Assembly: GCF_013391405.1 (NCBI RefSeq)
Contig: NZ_JACBFD010000044.1
Coordinates: 207,239 to 271,238, forward strand
Direction of reading: 5' to 3'
Source of the DNA: Staphylococcus sp. GSSP0090
GTDB taxonomy: Bacteria > Bacillota > Bacilli > Staphylococcales > Staphylococcaceae
Length of the DNA stretch: 64,000 nucleotides
Positions 40,609 through 48,616 of the stretch are shown one piece after another. A program made the translations under genes and the position numbers. Every line of letters starts with the position of its first letter. Positions within the stretch are counted from its first letter, which is position 1. The notes beneath the pieces are model-generated. The model was not told where the DNA came from. It saw nothing but the letters and a program-made list of their open reading frames with translations, and searched no databases.

Positions 40609-42066
40609 ATGATTACAGAAAAGCATTATTGGAAGTGTATTTACACTTGGATTAAATATCTAAATTATCGTGTTGTATATAAAAATCAAGAAACTAACGA
40701 AGTTTGGCTAGCGAATCAACGTAAACGTAGTATTGTTATTTTCAAATATGGCGCGAACTCAACTCAAGAAGTGCGATTTGATAAAAGTAGAATTCAAGAA
40801 AATCAACTAGATATCCATGCTTATATAGGTTTTGAACCTAAAAATTATGAATTGATTATTTTTACCGATAAAACTTTTACAGATGAAAATTTAAATGAAA
40901 CTGATCCAATAAAGTTTAAGGTCAAGATTATTAGAGAAACCAGTCATATTGAACGTATACTTCCCAATGTCTTTATTAGACAATTATATAAACGAAATAC
41001 ACAGCAAACAAAATCATTTTATAAACAACGTGCTTTAAATACGAATCCAATTGAAAAACATATGTTAAAGTTTTCACCAGTTACATATGCTTTAATCATT
41101 TTGAATGTTGTCATTTGGTTATTTATGGTGCTATTTTTAAATCGATTTTCAGATTTAAAATTATTAGATGTTGGTGGATTAGTTCATTTTAACGTTGTCC
41201 ACGGTGAATGGTATAGATTAATAACCTCTGTATTTTTACATTATAATTTTGAGCACATATTAATGAATATGCTGAGTTTGTTCATATTCGGGAAAATAGT
41301 TGAATCTATTGTAGGTCATTGGCGTATGTTAGTTATCTATTTAGTTGCTGGTTTATTTGGTAACTTTGCCTCATTATCGTTCAATACAGACACTGTGTCA
41401 GTTGGTGCTAGTGGGGCGATATTTGGACTTATTGGTGCAATTTTCACATTTATGTATATAGGGAAACAATTTAATCGTAAACTAATTGGTCAATTATTAA
41501 TTGTACTTGTCATAATGATAGGTTTATCTTTATTTATGCAAAATATAAATATCGTGGCACATATTGGCGGATTCATTGGCGGACTATTGATCACGTTAAT
41601 GGGATATTACTTCAAAACGAATAAAACACGTTTTTGGATCATTTTGATTATAATACTTATTTTATTTTTAGCTGCTCAAGTTAGAATTTTCACCATTCAG
41701 GAAGATAATATTTATAACAGTATTATTACTAAAGAAATGAAGCAAGGTAATTATGACGAAGCAAAAGATATGGTTCAACGCACTATAAGTAAAAATTATG
41801 CGGATGATGAAACTTATTATTTAAGTGGTTTGATTCAAACAACACAAAATTCTAAAGCTGAAGGCATTGCATCATGGGAACGTGGTTTACGATACTTTCC
41901 CGATTCTGGCATCTTAAATTATCAGCTCGCTATTGCGAATAGATCATTGGATAACAGTGATAAAGCTAAAAAATATATCAAAGATGCGTTGAAATCTGAT
42001 CCTAGTAACAAAGACTATATTAATTTAAATAAAGAATTGAGCGATAATAGTGATTCAGAAAATTAA
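40609..42066 (+). CDS. Rhomboid-family intramembrane serine protease with TPR tail (GluP/YqgP-like)
   Basis: 485 aa; ATG 40609 is preferred to 40597 because GGAGGG sits at 40599-40604. A soluble N-terminal domain (~160 residues) is followed by a six- or seven-helix rhomboid core: HYNFEHILMN (about residue 210), catalytic Ser in VGASGAIFGLIGA (about 264), catalytic His in AHIGGFIGG (about 315). The C-terminal TPR repeats (about 385-480) include ILNYQLAIANRSLDNSDKAKKYI. In Bacillus YqgP cleaves membrane transporters together with FtsH. Confidence 0.93.
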   Translation: MITEKHYWKCIYTWIKYLNYRVVYKNQETNEVWLANQRKRSIVIFKYGANSTQEVRFDKSRIQENQLDIHAYIGFEPKNYELIIFTDKTFTDENLNETDPIKFKVKIIRETSHIERILPNVFIRQLYKRNTQQTKSFYKQRALNTNPIEKHMLKFSPVTYALIILNVVIWLFMVLFLNRFSDLKLLDVGGLVHFNVVHGEWYRLITSVFLHYNFEHILMNMLSLFIFGKIVESIVGHWRMLVIYLVAGLFGNFASLSFNTDTVSVGASGAIFGLIGAIFTFMYIGKQFNRKLIGQLLIVLVIMIGLSLFMQNINIVAHIGGFIGGLLITLMGYYFKTNKTRFWIILIIILILFLAAQVRIFTIQEDNIYNSIITKEMKQGNYDEAKDMVQRTISKNYADDETYYLSGLIQTTQNSKAEGIASWERGLRYFPDSGILNYQLAIANRSLDNSDKAKKYIKDALKSDPSNKDYINLNKELSDNSDSEN

Positions 42067-42247
42067 TACGTTTTATGATGTTCAGCAACTTTTAAAAAAA
42101 TTCGGCTTTATTATATACTTTAAAGATAAAGCTGATATGTATGAAATGATGGAACAAGAGATAAAATCTTTATATAATTATAATCTCATATCAAAAGATG
42201 AATATTTAAAATGCAGATTAATCATTAGTCAGAGAAGGAGTAAGTAA
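42050..42247 (+). CDS. YqgQ family small protein
   Basis: 65 aa (DUF910), GTG start at 42050, overlapping the end of the rhomboid gene by 17 bases. The YqgQ pattern is visible: TFYDVQQLLKKFGFIIYF, then a small helical remainder rich in charged residues. In many Firmicutes it precedes the ROK glucokinase gene, as here (3-base gap). Function unknown; a nucleic acid-binding role has been suggested from structure. Real gene status is supported by conserved position and family resemblance. Confidence 0.85.
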   Translation: MIQKINTFYDVQQLLKKFGFIIYFKDKADMYEMMEQEIKSLYNYNLISKDEYLKCRLIISQRRSK

Positions 42248-42250
42248 TAT

Positions 42251-43237
42251 ATGAATAAAATCATACTAGCAGCAGATATAGGTGGTACAACTTGTAAATT
42301 AGGTTGTTTTGACGAAAATTTAAATCGTATTTCAAAATGGTCAATTAATACAGATACGTCTGATACAACGGGTTATCAATTGTTGAAAAATATTTATGAT
42401 GCTTTTGTCACATATATTGATACATCCGAATATACCTTTTCTGATGTGATTGGCGTGGGTATTGGTGTTCCTGGTCCGGTAAATTTTGAGACTGGTGAAG
42501 TTAATGGTGCAGTCAATCTATATTGGAATGAATCGGTAAATGTTAGACAAATCTTCAAACAATTTGTTGATTGTCCTGTTTATGTAGACAATGATGCTAA
42601 TGTAGCTGCACTCGGAGAAAAACATAAAGGCGCGGGTAATGGTGATGATGATGTAGTGGCAATTACACTCGGTACTGGGCTCGGTGGTGGTATTATTTCA
42701 AATGGGGAAATAGTACATGGACATAACGGTTCTGGTGCTGAAATTGGCCATTTTCGAGTAGATCATGATCAACGTTTTAAATGTAATTGTGGAAGATCGG
42801 GTTGTATTGAAACCGTTGCATCAGCTACAGGTGTAGTTAATCTTGTTAACTTTTATTATCCAAAATTAACTTTTAAATCGTCCATTCTACAATTAATAAA
42901 AGAGAATAATGTAACCGCAAAAGCTGTTTTTGATGCCGCAAAAGCAGGCGATCAATTCTGCATTTTCATTACAGAACGTGTTGCTAATTATATCGCTTAT
43001 TTATGTAGTATCTTAAGTGTGACGAGTAATCCTAAATACATCATTTTAGGTGGCGGTATGTCGACTGCCGGTCTTATTTTAATTGAAAATATTAAAACGG
43101 AATATCATAATTTAACATTCACACCAGCACAACAAGATACAGAAATTGTTCAAGCGCAACTTGGCAATGATGCAGGCATTACTGGCGCTGCAGGTTTAAT
43201 ATATACTTATGTTATTGAAAAGGAAGGTGCTAAATAA
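42251..43237 (+). CDS. glcK: Glucokinase (ROK family)
   Basis: 328 aa. It phosphorylates glucose with ATP. ATP-binding motif [12 protein letters not shown] at the N-terminus (residues 7-18) and catalytic Asp in [12 protein letters not shown] (about 115-126). The ROK zinc motif is [10 protein letters not shown] (about 178-187), with a His in HFRVDHD just before. GAAGGAGTAAG precedes ATG 42251. The stop overlaps the next ATG by one base. Confidence 0.95.
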   Translation: MNKIILAADIGGTTCKLGCFDENLNRISKWSINTDTSDTTGYQLLKNIYDAFVTYIDTSEYTFSDVIGVGIGVPGPVNFETGEVNGAVNLYWNESVNVRQIFKQFVDCPVYVDNDANVAALGEKHKGAGNGDDDVVAITLGTGLGGGIISNGEIVHGHNGSGAEIGHFRVDHDQRFKCNCGRSGCIETVASATGVVNLVNFYYPKLTFKSSILQLIKENNVTAKAVFDAAKAGDQFCIFITERVANYIAYLCSILSVTSNPKYIILGGGMSTAGLILIENIKTEYHNLTFTPAQQDTEIVQAQLGNDAGITGAAGLIYTYVIEKEGAK

Positions 43238-43563
43238 TGGCAATTGTAGACGTAGTCGTTATACCGGTTGGAACAGAAGGACCTAGTGTTAGTAAATATA
43301 TTGCTGAAATTCAAACTAAATTAAAAGAATATAAAGAACAAGGAAAAATAGATTATCAACTAACGCCCATGAATACTTTAATTGAAGGCGATTTAAAAGA
43401 TTTATTTGAAGTTGTGCAAGCAATTCATGAATTACCTTTTGATAATGGGTTAGATCGTGTTTGTACAAATATTAGAATTGATGATAGAAGAGATAAATCT
43501 CGCAAAATGAACGACAAACTAAAATCCGTAGAAAATCATTTGGATAACGGAGGACAAGTATGA
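43237..43563 (+). CDS. MTH1187/YqgV-like thiamine-binding domain protein
   Basis: 108 aa. The N-terminus [22 protein letters not shown] and the segment YQLTPMNTLIEGDLKDLFEVVQ are characteristic of the MTH1187/YkoF-like superfamily, where members bind thiamine or related pyrimidines. One-base overlap with glcK, and an ATGA overlap with the following metallo-hydrolase gene. No more specific role can be read. Confidence 0.85.
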   Translation: MAIVDVVVIPVGTEGPSVSKYIAEIQTKLKEYKEQGKIDYQLTPMNTLIEGDLKDLFEVVQAIHELPFDNGLDRVCTNIRIDDRRDKSRKMNDKLKSVENHLDNGGQV

Positions 43564-44186
43564 TGAAAATATCAAGTTTGACTTTAGGATTGGTAGATAC
43601 AAATGCTTATTTTATAGAAAATGAGTCAAATGTCCTTTTAGTTGATCCTGCAAGTGATAGTGACTTGATTATAAAAAAATTAAATCAAATTAACAAACCT
43701 TTAGCCGCAATCTTATTAACACATGCACATTTTGATCATATTGGTGCATTAGATGATATTGTGGAAAAGTATCAAGTTCCAGTGTTCATGCATAAATCAG
43801 AATTCGACTTTTTAACAGATACTCAGAAAAATGGTTCTGAAAAATTTAAACAATATGGTCTCCCGCAAGTAATTAGTTCTGTCACACCTCAATCCTTATC
43901 TGAAGGTGAGTCAAACATTGCTAACTTTAAATTTACAGTTCTTCATACACCCGGTCACTCACCAGGTAGTTTAACTTTTGTATTTAAAGATTTTGCAGTT
44001 GTAGGGGACACCTTGTTTAAACAAGGTATAGGTAGAACAGATTTATACAAGGGAGATTACGAAACTTTAGTAGATTCTATACTTGATAAATTATTTACAC
44101 TCGAAGAAGACTTACCATTATTTCCGGGACATGGACCGTATACGACTGTTGAAGATGAACAATTAAACCCGTATTTGCATGGGTAA
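43560..44186 (+). CDS. Metallo-beta-lactamase-fold hydrolase (YqgX-like)
   Basis: 208 aa. Metal ligands: THAHFDHIG (HxHxDH, about residues 56-64), TPGHSPGS (about 135-142), VGDTLF (about 153), and GHGPYTT (about 195). Overall resembles glyoxalase II-like hydrolases such as YqgX; the substrate is not certain. GGAGGA is 5 bases from ATG 43560 (a second ATG at 43563 is equally usable). Last gene of the cluster. The only hairpin before comGA lies at the comGA start itself. Confidence 0.9.
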   Translation: MMKISSLTLGLVDTNAYFIENESNVLLVDPASDSDLIIKKLNQINKPLAAILLTHAHFDHIGALDDIVEKYQVPVFMHKSEFDFLTDTQKNGSEKFKQYGLPQVISSVTPQSLSEGESNIANFKFTVLHTPGHSPGSLTFVFKDFAVVGDTLFKQGIGRTDLYKGDYETLVDSILDKLFTLEEDLPLFPGHGPYTTVEDEQLNPYLHG

Positions 44187-44225
44187 ACACCATAAAATTA
44201 GAAATAAATTTTACAACTAAATCAG

Positions 44226-44276
44226 AAGTAATTCATCCACCTCTTACGTGTATATATATAGGAGGTGGATTTTTTG
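44226..44276 (+). promoter_or_regulatory. comG operon control region: inverted repeat masking the RBS, with candidate SigH promoter
   Basis: ATCCACCTC (44235-44243) pairs perfectly with GAGGTGGAT (44262-44270) across an 18-base loop; inner T-A, A-T and wobble pairs can extend it. The 3' arm is the comGA Shine-Dalgarno (GGAGGT, 44261-44266) and runs into TTTTTT (44270-44275), which overlaps the TTG start (44274-44276). AAGTAA (44226-44231), N13, TACGTGT (44245-44251) is the same motif with the same spacing as before comEA. RNA started about 6-8 bases after TACGTGT would begin near 44257-44259 and lack the 5' arm. Confidence 0.75.
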
Positions 44277-45248
44277 AAACTTTTATTTAATAATATCCTT
44301 AAAAAAGCGATTAATACAAAAGTCACTGATGTACACTTTATTCCTTCAAATGACAAAGTATACATTAAATTCAGAGTTCAAGATGTCCTTACACCAATTG
44401 AGTCTATACAACGTCATATTTATCTAAAACTACTAACATATATGAAATACCAAGCTGGCTTAGATGTGTCCAAACATAACGTGGCTCAAAGCGGTCGATA
44501 TACTTATAAATTTAAACAAATTTACTTTTTAAGAATATCCACGTTGCCCTTATCACTAGGAATAGAAAGTTGTGTTATCAGAATTGTTCCACAGTATTTT
44601 CAAAATAATAATGATTCAACTAATTTGAATGAATTATACAAATTAATGATTAAAAAACAAGGCCTCATCCTATTTAGTGGACCTACTGGTTCTGGAAAAA
44701 GTACACTGATGTATCAAATGGTCATGTATGCAAAAGAACAACTAGATTTAAATATTATAACGGTAGAAGATCCAGTTGAGCAGCTAGTATCGGGAATCAC
44801 GCAAGTTTCGATAAATGAAAAGGCAGGTATTAATTATGCTAATACGTTTAAAGCAATCTTAAGGTGTGATCCTGACATTATTTTAATTGGAGAAATCAGA
44901 GATGACATGATAGCTAAATATGTTATGCATGCAAGTCTAAGTGGACATTTAGTATTAACCACGATTCACGCTAATAACTGTAAAGGCGCTTTATTAAGGC
45001 TTAAAGAAATGGGAATAACCATGCAAGAAATGAAACAAGCATTATTAACAGTTTTAAATCAGAGACTCATTACGACTTATAATAATAAACGGAAGTTAGT
45101 ATATGAACAACTAACTAAACCACAAATAAATCATTTAATAGACAATGATTATACTTTACCAAATTCATTTTCTAATTTGTCTACTCAGTTATCTCAATTA
45201 GCCAAAGCAGGTGTTATTTGTGAAGAAACGATGGAGCGCTATATTTAA
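44274..45248 (+). CDS. comGA: ComGA, competence pseudopilus assembly ATPase
   Basis: 324 aa from TTG 44274 (homologues begin at LKLLFNN; GGAGGT is 7 bases upstream; an in-frame GTG at 44265 lies inside that RBS). Traffic ATPase of the type II secretion/type IV pilus family that powers the competence pseudopilus. Walker A SGPTGSGKST (about residues 140-149), Asp box TVEDPVE, Walker B DPDIILIGEIRD (about 199-210), His box HLVLTTIHANN. First gene of the comG operon. Confidence 0.95.
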   Translation: MKLLFNNILKKAINTKVTDVHFIPSNDKVYIKFRVQDVLTPIESIQRHIYLKLLTYMKYQAGLDVSKHNVAQSGRYTYKFKQIYFLRISTLPLSLGIESCVIRIVPQYFQNNNDSTNLNELYKLMIKKQGLILFSGPTGSGKSTLMYQMVMYAKEQLDLNIITVEDPVEQLVSGITQVSINEKAGINYANTFKAILRCDPDIILIGEIRDDMIAKYVMHASLSGHLVLTTIHANNCKGALLRLKEMGITMQEMKQALLTVLNQRLITTYNNKRKLVYEQLTKPQINHLIDNDYTLPNSFSNLSTQLSQLAKAGVICEETMERYI

Positions 45249-46284
45249 TTTAAAAAACATTTTCATTTTAAATGAGAAAAATAAAATACTGCTATTGATC
45301 AAATTAAAAGATTTGTTAGATCATGGTTATACGCTAAGTGAAGCATTTCTCTCTTTAATTCAATATACAAATATTAAGAATCGTCATATAAAGTCACAAA
45401 TTGAATCAGAATTGAATAACGGCGCTGGTTGTGCAACAATATTAAAACTATTAAATTATCCTAAAGCTATCGTGACCTTAATCAATTTTGCAGAAATATT
45501 TGGAGATTTATCAATTACTTTGCCGCATGCTTATGAATATTTAGTAAAAAATTATAAATCGAAGCAGCGCTTTTTAAAAACGATACAATATCCTTTATTA
45601 CTATTAACCGTTTTTTTGTTCATGTTAATAATCTTAAACCGTACGATCATACCAGAGTTTCAAAATTTGTATAATAGTATGGATGTCAGTATTTCCCCTT
45701 TACAACTTTACTTATCTTTATTCATTACAAATCTCCCTTCCTATCTGTTTTTAAGTTCAGTCGTATTTATATTAATCTCTTTCGGTACTTTCTTGATTTA
45801 CAGAAAATCATCAATTGAAATTAAGCATAAAATAATCTTATCAATACCTATTATTTCGAAATTTTTCAAACTTTATAAAACCTTTTGCTTATCATCTGAA
45901 TTATCTTTATTTTATAAAAATGGTATTACTCTGCAAAATATTGTTGAAATATATGCCAATCAACAAGATGAATATTTAACATACTTAGCAAATGAAATTT
46001 CAAAAGGTATACAAAAAGGACAAAATTTAAGCGAAGTATTGAAGCATTTACTATGTTTTGAAAAAAACTTATTCATTTTTGTTGAAGTAGGTGAGAAAAA
46101 AGGAAGGTTAGAGGTGGAAATGAAACTATATAGTGAAATGATCCTAACTCAAATAGAACAGTTGATTCATTTAATCATAAAATTTATACAGCCCATCGTA
46201 TTCTTCTTGATTGCTATATTAATAGTGTCATTATATCTAGTGATCATGTTGCCAATGTTTGATTTAATGCAAACAATTAAATAA
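45220..46284 (+). CDS. comGB: ComGB, competence pseudopilus membrane platform protein
   Basis: 354 aa, GTG start at 45220 with AGGTG six bases upstream, overlapping the comGA end by 29 bases. GspF/PilC-type inner membrane protein with three main membrane segments (about residues 120-145, 165-190 and 320-350) and two helical cytoplasmic domains. A GspF-like EVGEKKGRLEVEM segment appears in the second half. It works with ComGA to extend the ComGC pseudopilus. An in-frame GTG nine bases upstream is possible. Confidence 0.92.
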   Translation: MKKRWSAIFNLKNIFILNEKNKILLLIKLKDLLDHGYTLSEAFLSLIQYTNIKNRHIKSQIESELNNGAGCATILKLLNYPKAIVTLINFAEIFGDLSITLPHAYEYLVKNYKSKQRFLKTIQYPLLLLTVFLFMLIILNRTIIPEFQNLYNSMDVSISPLQLYLSLFITNLPSYLFLSSVVFILISFGTFLIYRKSSIEIKHKIILSIPIISKFFKLYKTFCLSSELSLFYKNGITLQNIVEIYANQQDEYLTYLANEISKGIQKGQNLSEVLKHLLCFEKNLFIFVEVGEKKGRLEVEMKLYSEMILTQIEQLIHLIIKFIQPIVFFLIAILIVSLYLVIMLPMFDLMQTIK

Positions 46285-46311
46285 TTATGAATAGAGGAAG
46301 TACAACTAATT

Positions 46312-46623
46312 ATGAAAAAATTAAAAATTAATAGTGAAGCATTTACATTAATAGAAATGTTACTTGTATTATTAATAATCAGTTTATTATTAATCTTAAT
46401 TATACCTAATATAGCTAAACAATCCTCCAATTTGCAAAATACTGGATGTGAGGCACAACTTAAAATGGTTGACAGTCAAATCGAAGCATACTCGTTAAAA
46501 TTTAATAGAAAGCCATCTTCTATTGAAGACTTAGTAACAGAAGGATATATTAAAGAAAATCAAAAATCATGTAAATCTGGTGCAACAATCACTATTAATA
46601 ATGGTGAAGCCGTTGCAAATTAA
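46312..46623 (+). CDS. comGC: ComGC, major competence pseudopilin
   Basis: 103 aa prepilin. Short basic leader, cleavage expected between Ala10 and Phe11 in SEAFTLIEMLL; mature Glu5 is present, and the helix IISLLLILIIPNIAKQ follows. Two Cys residues (TGCEAQ and KSCKSG) can form the intramolecular disulfide described for ComGC. GAGGAAG precedes ATG 46312, 27 bases after comGB. Its end overlaps comGD by 23 bases. Confidence 0.97.
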   Translation: MKKLKINSEAFTLIEMLLVLLIISLLLILIIPNIAKQSSNLQNTGCEAQLKMVDSQIEAYSLKFNRKPSSIEDLVTEGYIKENQKSCKSGATITINNGEAVAN

Positions 46624-47059
46624 AGGCGCTTTCACTTATTTAGAAATGCTTTTTGTGATCGGTATTATTAATTTGCTTTTATTTATTCAAATATCTAATA
46701 TCAACTTGCTAGATAGTAATCATATTAAAGTAGAACAACGTAAAATTAATAATTTAATTATGCAATTCAACTTTATTAAATCTAAAGCAATTAAAGATGA
46801 CCAATCAATTACACTCGTCTTTAATGATTATGCAAATAAAATTATTGTTAATGAGCAATTTCCCTCTAATAAAAGTGCTACTTCTATTAGCTTACCCTCA
46901 AATACATTCATACATCCTAGAACAAATTTAAAATTCATTACTTTTAATAAACTCGGAGAAACAAACAAGTTCGGAAGTGTCTATTTAAAAACAGATAAAA
47001 ATCTTTATAAAATCATATTTCATATTGAAAAAGGGCGTATAAGATATGAAAAGCTTTAA
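46601..47059 (+). CDS. comGD: ComGD, minor competence pseudopilin
   Basis: 152 aa; ATG 46601 gives a short prepilin leader MVKPLQIKGA, with cleavage at A|FTYLE and Glu5 present. A hydrophobic helix follows (MLFVIGIINLLLFI). The start lies inside the end of comGC with a weak RBS (AATGGTGAAG region), so coupling is likely. An in-frame upstream ATG at 46580 would add seven residues. The rest of the protein is poorly conserved, as usual for ComGD. Confidence 0.88.
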   Translation: MVKPLQIKGAFTYLEMLFVIGIINLLLFIQISNINLLDSNHIKVEQRKINNLIMQFNFIKSKAIKDDQSITLVFNDYANKIIVNEQFPSNKSATSISLPSNTFIHPRTNLKFITFNKLGETNKFGSVYLKTDKNLYKIIFHIEKGRIRYEKL

Positions 47060-47339
47060 TATTAAGGCATCATTATTGATGGATAGTCTTTTATCTTTTT
47101 CAATTATCGCATATATCTGTATATTATTTATACCGATGATAATACAGTTAAAATTAGATATTCAATTTAAAAGTAATGAAATCGATTTGAATAGAATATT
47201 ACTTAATTCACTTTACCACTATAAAAAACAAGAATTAAGAAACGGCATTATAGTTGGAGATTATAGCGTGAATATGGGGAATGATAAAATATGTGTAATT
47301 AAAAAGGGAGAAACACATGAAAATTGTTTCTATAAATAA
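47046..47339 (+). CDS. comGE: ComGE, minor competence pseudopilin-like protein
   Basis: 97 aa, overlapping comGD by 14 bases. N-terminal KASLLMDSLLSFSII aligns with the prepilin motif of its neighbours (A|F T x x E). However, mature position 1 is Ser and position 5 is Asp, so the usual Phe and Glu are replaced. A hydrophobic helix of about 25 residues follows. Two Cys residues lie near the C-terminus (KICVIKK and ENCFYK). Identified by position between comGD and comGF. Confidence 0.8.
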   Translation: MKSFNIKASLLMDSLLSFSIIAYICILFIPMIIQLKLDIQFKSNEIDLNRILLNSLYHYKKQELRNGIIVGDYSVNMGNDKICVIKKGETHENCFYK

Positions 47340-47760
47340 TGTTAGAGCTTTTACATATATAGAAGTCTTGTTTGCACTTTTTATAGCTGTGCTTATTTTG
47401 TCAATATTACCCTCGTTAATAAGAACAACCGGGACAATCAATGAGCAAATAATGAATGCCCAAGAGATAGATTTAGCATTTTTCGCAAGAGATTTAACCC
47501 ATGATTTTATTAAAGAAAATGCTTTTATTCTTGAAAGCCAATCCGATCAACGCCATATTGTTATTAATAGTAAGCAGAGAAACATCATTTATGAATTTAA
47601 AAATAATAAAATAATAAAAACAATAGATGGAAAAGGTAACATAACGATATTACATAATGTTGTTAATGCAAACTTTAAAATTGTAAATGGTAAATCAATA
47701 ATAATTAACTTGAAAATTTTAGAGAAAGGTATTTGTTATGAAAAGAAAATTGTTTTCTAA
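47317..47760 (+). CDS. comGF: ComGF, minor competence pseudopilin-like protein
   Basis: 147 aa; ATG 47317 overlaps the comGE end by 23 bases. A leader ending VRA precedes FTYIEVLFALFIAVLIL, with an intact Glu5 and membrane helix. The soluble part has the ComGF pattern: LAFFARDLTHDFIKEN (about residues 49-64) and a beta-rich end. AAGGGAGAAAC is the RBS. Its stop region overlaps the next small gene. Confidence 0.87.
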   Translation: MKIVSINNVRAFTYIEVLFALFIAVLILSILPSLIRTTGTINEQIMNAQEIDLAFFARDLTHDFIKENAFILESQSDQRHIVINSKQRNIIYEFKNNKIIKTIDGKGNITILHNVVNANFKIVNGKSIIINLKILEKGICYEKKIVF

Positions 47761-47932
47761 TCAATCTGCATATATGTATCCTTTTATGCTGGTCATATTT
47801 ATGCTATATTTATCATTAATTACAATTTATACATTACAAATTGAATTGCAATTAAAAACATTAGATAATATAGAAACATTTTATAAAAATCAAATAAATG
47901 CATACATAAAAAAGGAAGTTATTTTTGAATAA
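47738..47932 (+). CDS. comGG: Small membrane protein at the comGG position
   Basis: 64 aa. N-terminal [34 protein letters not shown] gives one membrane helix (about residues 12-33) followed by a short charged helix. It lies at the end of the comG operon where ComGG is expected, overlaps comGF by 23 bases with an AGAAAGG RBS, and overlaps aroK by 8 bases. It is much shorter than Bacillus ComGG (about 124 aa) and lacks a clear prepilin site. The call rests on position and topology. Confidence 0.65.
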   Translation: MKRKLFSNQSAYMYPFMLVIFMLYLSLITIYTLQIELQLKTLDNIETFYKNQINAYIKKEVIFE

Positions 47933-48437
47933 TAAAATAGAATCACTCATACTCATTGGATTTATGGGAACAGGTAAGACCACTTTGGGCCAATTTTTAG
48001 CAAAAAACAATCAATTATCTTATATTGACTTAGATGAACATATCGCATTACAAGAAAATAAATCTATTCCTGAAATTTTCGAGGCTATTGGTGAACAAGG
48101 ATTTAGACAATTGGAATATGAATACTTAATAGAATGTATTCAGCAATATGATATTATTTCAACAGGTGGTGGCATAATAGAAGGCGATGCATCATTCCAA
48201 ATATTAAAAGAGCAATCAAAAGTAATCTGGTTAGATTGTGAAATAGAAGTTCTTTATAACAGAGTTAAAAATGATAAAAATAGACCAAATGCAAATAATA
48301 AATCACTATTTGAATTAAAAAGCTTGTATTCATCAAGGGTTTCAAGATATAATGAAATCGCATTCACAAAAGTAAATAGCACACAATCTCTTTCTGATTT
48401 ACAAAACGAAATCATGGAAGCGATTATTTGCGAATGA
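47925..48437 (+). CDS. aroK: Shikimate kinase
   Basis: 170 aa from TTG 47925, with AAGGAAG eight bases upstream inside the preceding small gene. It phosphorylates shikimate in chorismate synthesis. P-loop [11 protein letters not shown] (about residues 13-23), shikimate-binding Asp in IDLDEH (about 35-40), STGGGI (about 78-83), and the LID Arg in NRPNAN (about 118-123). It overlaps the last comG gene with no terminator between, so it may be read through from comG. A glycine riboswitch begins 2 bases after its stop. Confidence 0.94.
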   Translation: MNNKIESLILIGFMGTGKTTLGQFLAKNNQLSYIDLDEHIALQENKSIPEIFEAIGEQGFRQLEYEYLIECIQQYDIISTGGGIIEGDASFQILKEQSKVIWLDCEIEVLYNRVKNDKNRPNANNKSLFELKSLYSSRVSRYNEIAFTKVNSTQSLSDLQNEIMEAIICE

Positions 48438-48438
48438 T

Positions 48439-48536
48439 CAGTATTAGAGAGAATGGTAGTTATAATTAATATAACTTTTAGTCCATCGCCGAAGGTGCAA
48501 GTTTTTACGAAACTCTCAGGCAAAAGGATAATACTG
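48439..48536 (+). ncRNA. Glycine riboswitch, single aptamer, upstream of gcvT
   Basis: P1 is a perfect 8-bp stem, CAGTATTA (48439-48446) with TAATACTG (48529-48536). The glycine aptamer hallmarks follow in order: AGAGAG near 48446-48452, CGCCGAAGGTGCAA (48487-48500), and ACTCTCAGGCAAAAGGA (48512-48528). There is no second GCCGAAGG copy before gcvT, so this is a single-aptamer version. It controls the glycine cleavage operon with the terminator directly downstream. Confidence 0.95.
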
Positions 48537-48559
48537 TAACGCATTCCTGGAATATTATA

Positions 48560-48589
48560 ACAGGGTAGTTTAGGCTACTCTGTTTTTTT
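48560..48589 (+). terminator. Expression-platform terminator of the glycine riboswitch
   Basis: ACAGGGTAG (48560-48568) pairs with CTACTCTGT (48575-48583, one G-U pair), then seven T residues. It lies 27 bases before the gcvT start and would be disrupted or formed according to glycine binding. Confidence 0.88.
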
Positions 48590-48616
48590 ATTTTAAAAAC
48601 TTTAGGAGGTTTCTTC

